This document shows positions 62,727-64,000 of a stretch of 64,000 nt of DNA, one piece after another. Numbering within the stretch: position 1 is the stretch's first letter; each line of letters opens with the position of its first letter. A program made the position numbers and the translations under genes. The notes below the pieces were generated by a model. It did no database searches. It was given only the letters and a program-made list of their open reading frames with translations, and was not told the DNA's origin. The DNA comes from an uncultured OM182 clade bacterium (lineage in GTDB: Bacteria > Pseudomonadota > Gammaproteobacteria > Pseudomonadales > Azotimanducaceae), in the NCBI GenBank assembly GCA_902567095.1, contig CACFLG010000004.1, positions 1 through 64,000 of the forward strand, given 5' to 3'.

Positions 62727-63470
62727 TTATCTTATTCCTAACAGGGTCGCCATTTTTCTAGCCTCAATATAGCCGGGTTGCAATGTACCATCCTCAAAAA
62801 AGATAGCTGGAGTGCCCGAGACACCTAATTTTTCACCCAATATTAATTGCTTCTCAATAGGATTATCGCAATACAAATCTCCGATATCTTGTCCTAATTT
62901 TGCTCTCGTCAGTGCATCCATCGGATCCTTTGAGCACCAAGCAGCTACAATTTTTTTATAGGAATCCGAACCAACACCTGCTCTAGGAAATCCAAGATAC
63001 CTAACTGTTACACCTAAGTCATTCAACATACCAACCTCCCTATGCAATTTCCTGCAATAGCCGCAATCGATGTCTGTAAAAACAGTGATCGTGGCCAAAG
63101 GTTTAGAAGTTCTCGAGGGAAATATGATCATTTCATTTTCTGGCGATAACGAAAGTAGATCGGTTCTATTATCTTTCTTGGATTTTTCTGTAAGGTTATT
63201 AAATCGACCCTCGCGCATGTCAAAGACTTGGCCCGCAAAAAGGAAATGTCCATTTTTGTCTGCGTACAAGATAGTGCCATCTTTCAACGAGACTTGGAAA
63301 AGCCAAGGAATCTCTGTAGCACTTACAAGGTCGATCGGCATTTTAGGAGAGATCACCAATAATTTATCTTTGATCCCTTTCTCAACGCTTTCATCACTAG
63401 CGAAGCATATAAAGGTAAAAAACAAAAAAGATAAAGCTAGAAAGATTCTTCTCATTAGAAAAACTGACAT
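62727..63470 (-). CDS. dsbC: Thiol:disulfide interchange protein DsbC
   Basis: Signal peptide, ATITVFTDIDCGYCRKLHREV (CGYC), GTPAIFFEDGTLQPGY. Start taken at MSVFLMRR. Confidence 0.93.
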   Translation of the reverse strand: MSVFLMRRIFLALSFLFFTFICFASDESVEKGIKDKLLVISPKMPIDLVSATEIPWLFQVSLKDGTILYADKNGHFLFAGQVFDMREGRFNNLTEKSKKDNRTDLLSLSPENEMIIFPSRTSKPLATITVFTDIDCGYCRKLHREVGMLNDLGVTVRYLGFPRAGVGSDSYKKIVAAWCSKDPMDALTRAKLGQDIGDLYCDNPIEKQLILGEKLGVSGTPAIFFEDGTLQPGYIEARKMATLLGIR

Positions 63471-63544
63471 TATTTTAACACCGAGGTGACTCATTGATCG
63501 ACTTTGCACTAACTAAAAAAAGTAAGCAAATAAATTGTTAATGT

Positions 63545-64000
63545 TTAGCCCCGAGGGTGATGAGTCTCATGGAATTTTTTCAATCTCTCGCTCGCTACGT
63601 GCGTGTATATTTGAGTTGTGGACAAGTCGGAATGTCCTAAAAGGAGCTGAACAACCCTAAGGTCAGCCCCTCGATTTACTAAATGGGTTGCAAAAGCGTG
63701 CCTCAAGGTGTGCGGAGAAAGGTCTTGTTTAATCCCTGCTTTGATAGAGTAACGCTTTACTCTGTGCCAGAAGGTCTGACGAGTCATAGGCAAACCTTTT
63801 CTGCTTGGGAAAAGAATATCCTCCTGAAGATTTTTTCTAAGAAGCTTGGGTCTAGCGTCCTCCAGATATTCCTTCAGCCAAGATAAAGCAATATCTCCTA
63901 TCGGTATCATACGTTCTTTAGATCCTTTCCCCACAGTTCTAAGAGCGCCTTGGCGCAGATTAATTTGGTCAATGGAGAGCCCAATGATCTCACTTACTCT
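63545..64000 (-). CDS. xerD: Tyrosine recombinase XerD, C-terminal part (runs off window end)
   Basis: Translation continues to the edge (RVSEIIGLSIDQINLRQGALRTVGKGSKERMIPIG); LSPHTLRHAFATHLVNRGADLRVVQLLLGHSDLSTTQIYTHV. Confidence 0.95.
   Translation of the reverse strand, partial: RVSEIIGLSIDQINLRQGALRTVGKGSKERMIPIGDIALSWLKEYLEDARPKLLRKNLQEDILFPSRKGLPMTRQTFWHRVKRYSIKAGIKQDLSPHTLRHAFATHLVNRGADLRVVQLLLGHSDLSTTQIYTHVASERLKKFHETHHPRG

Noticed and set aside
1-64000. tRNA/rRNA genes, prophage, IS elements, toxin-antitoxin or defence islands
   Set aside because: By-eye scan found no T-loop-like tRNA ends, transposase, phage, restriction or TA signatures. The XerD at the edge is the housekeeping recombinase by sequence and its dsbC neighbour. 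A tRNAscan-SE and DefenseFinder run would settle this.

Overview
The window is a chromosomal segment of a gammaproteobacterium, probably a marine or streamlined lineage (inferred from gene content and a moderate A+T bias by eye). It is almost entirely housekeeping DNA. Recognisable blocks are: fkpA/msrB/csp; asnS; a bam/lpx block on the minus strand (rpsB-tsf-pyrH-frr-cdsA-rseP-bamA-skp-lpxD-fabZ-lpxB-rnhB); map-glnD-dapC-dapD-dapE; gspN-gspC-gspD next to plsB; rsmJ-tsaB-dinG/yoaA-like; mobA; an AlgP/H1-like Lys/Ala repeat protein; adk; rlmD; acpS-recO-era-rnc-lepB-lepA-degP/mucD-rseB-rseA-rpoE; nadB; sdhE/ygfZ; HIBCH-like; ung; lysS; prfB; hom; alaC; MFS; dsbC; xerD (cut by the window edge). 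I saw no CRISPR array, prophage, IS element, tRNA or rRNA, and no convincing new multi-gene system. The items most worth a second look are: a classic prfB +1 recoding site that the ORF track misses; a split rnhB joined at an A9G tract containing an in-frame A_AAA_AAG slippery heptamer; an MFS gene whose N-terminus is open but has no usable start unless a 1-nt shift is allowed; lpxA, uppS, dxr and pdxJ missing from their usual positions; a probable sigma-E autoregulatory promoter that also revises the rpoE start; and a perfect 15-bp minisatellite in the 3' end of rpsB.
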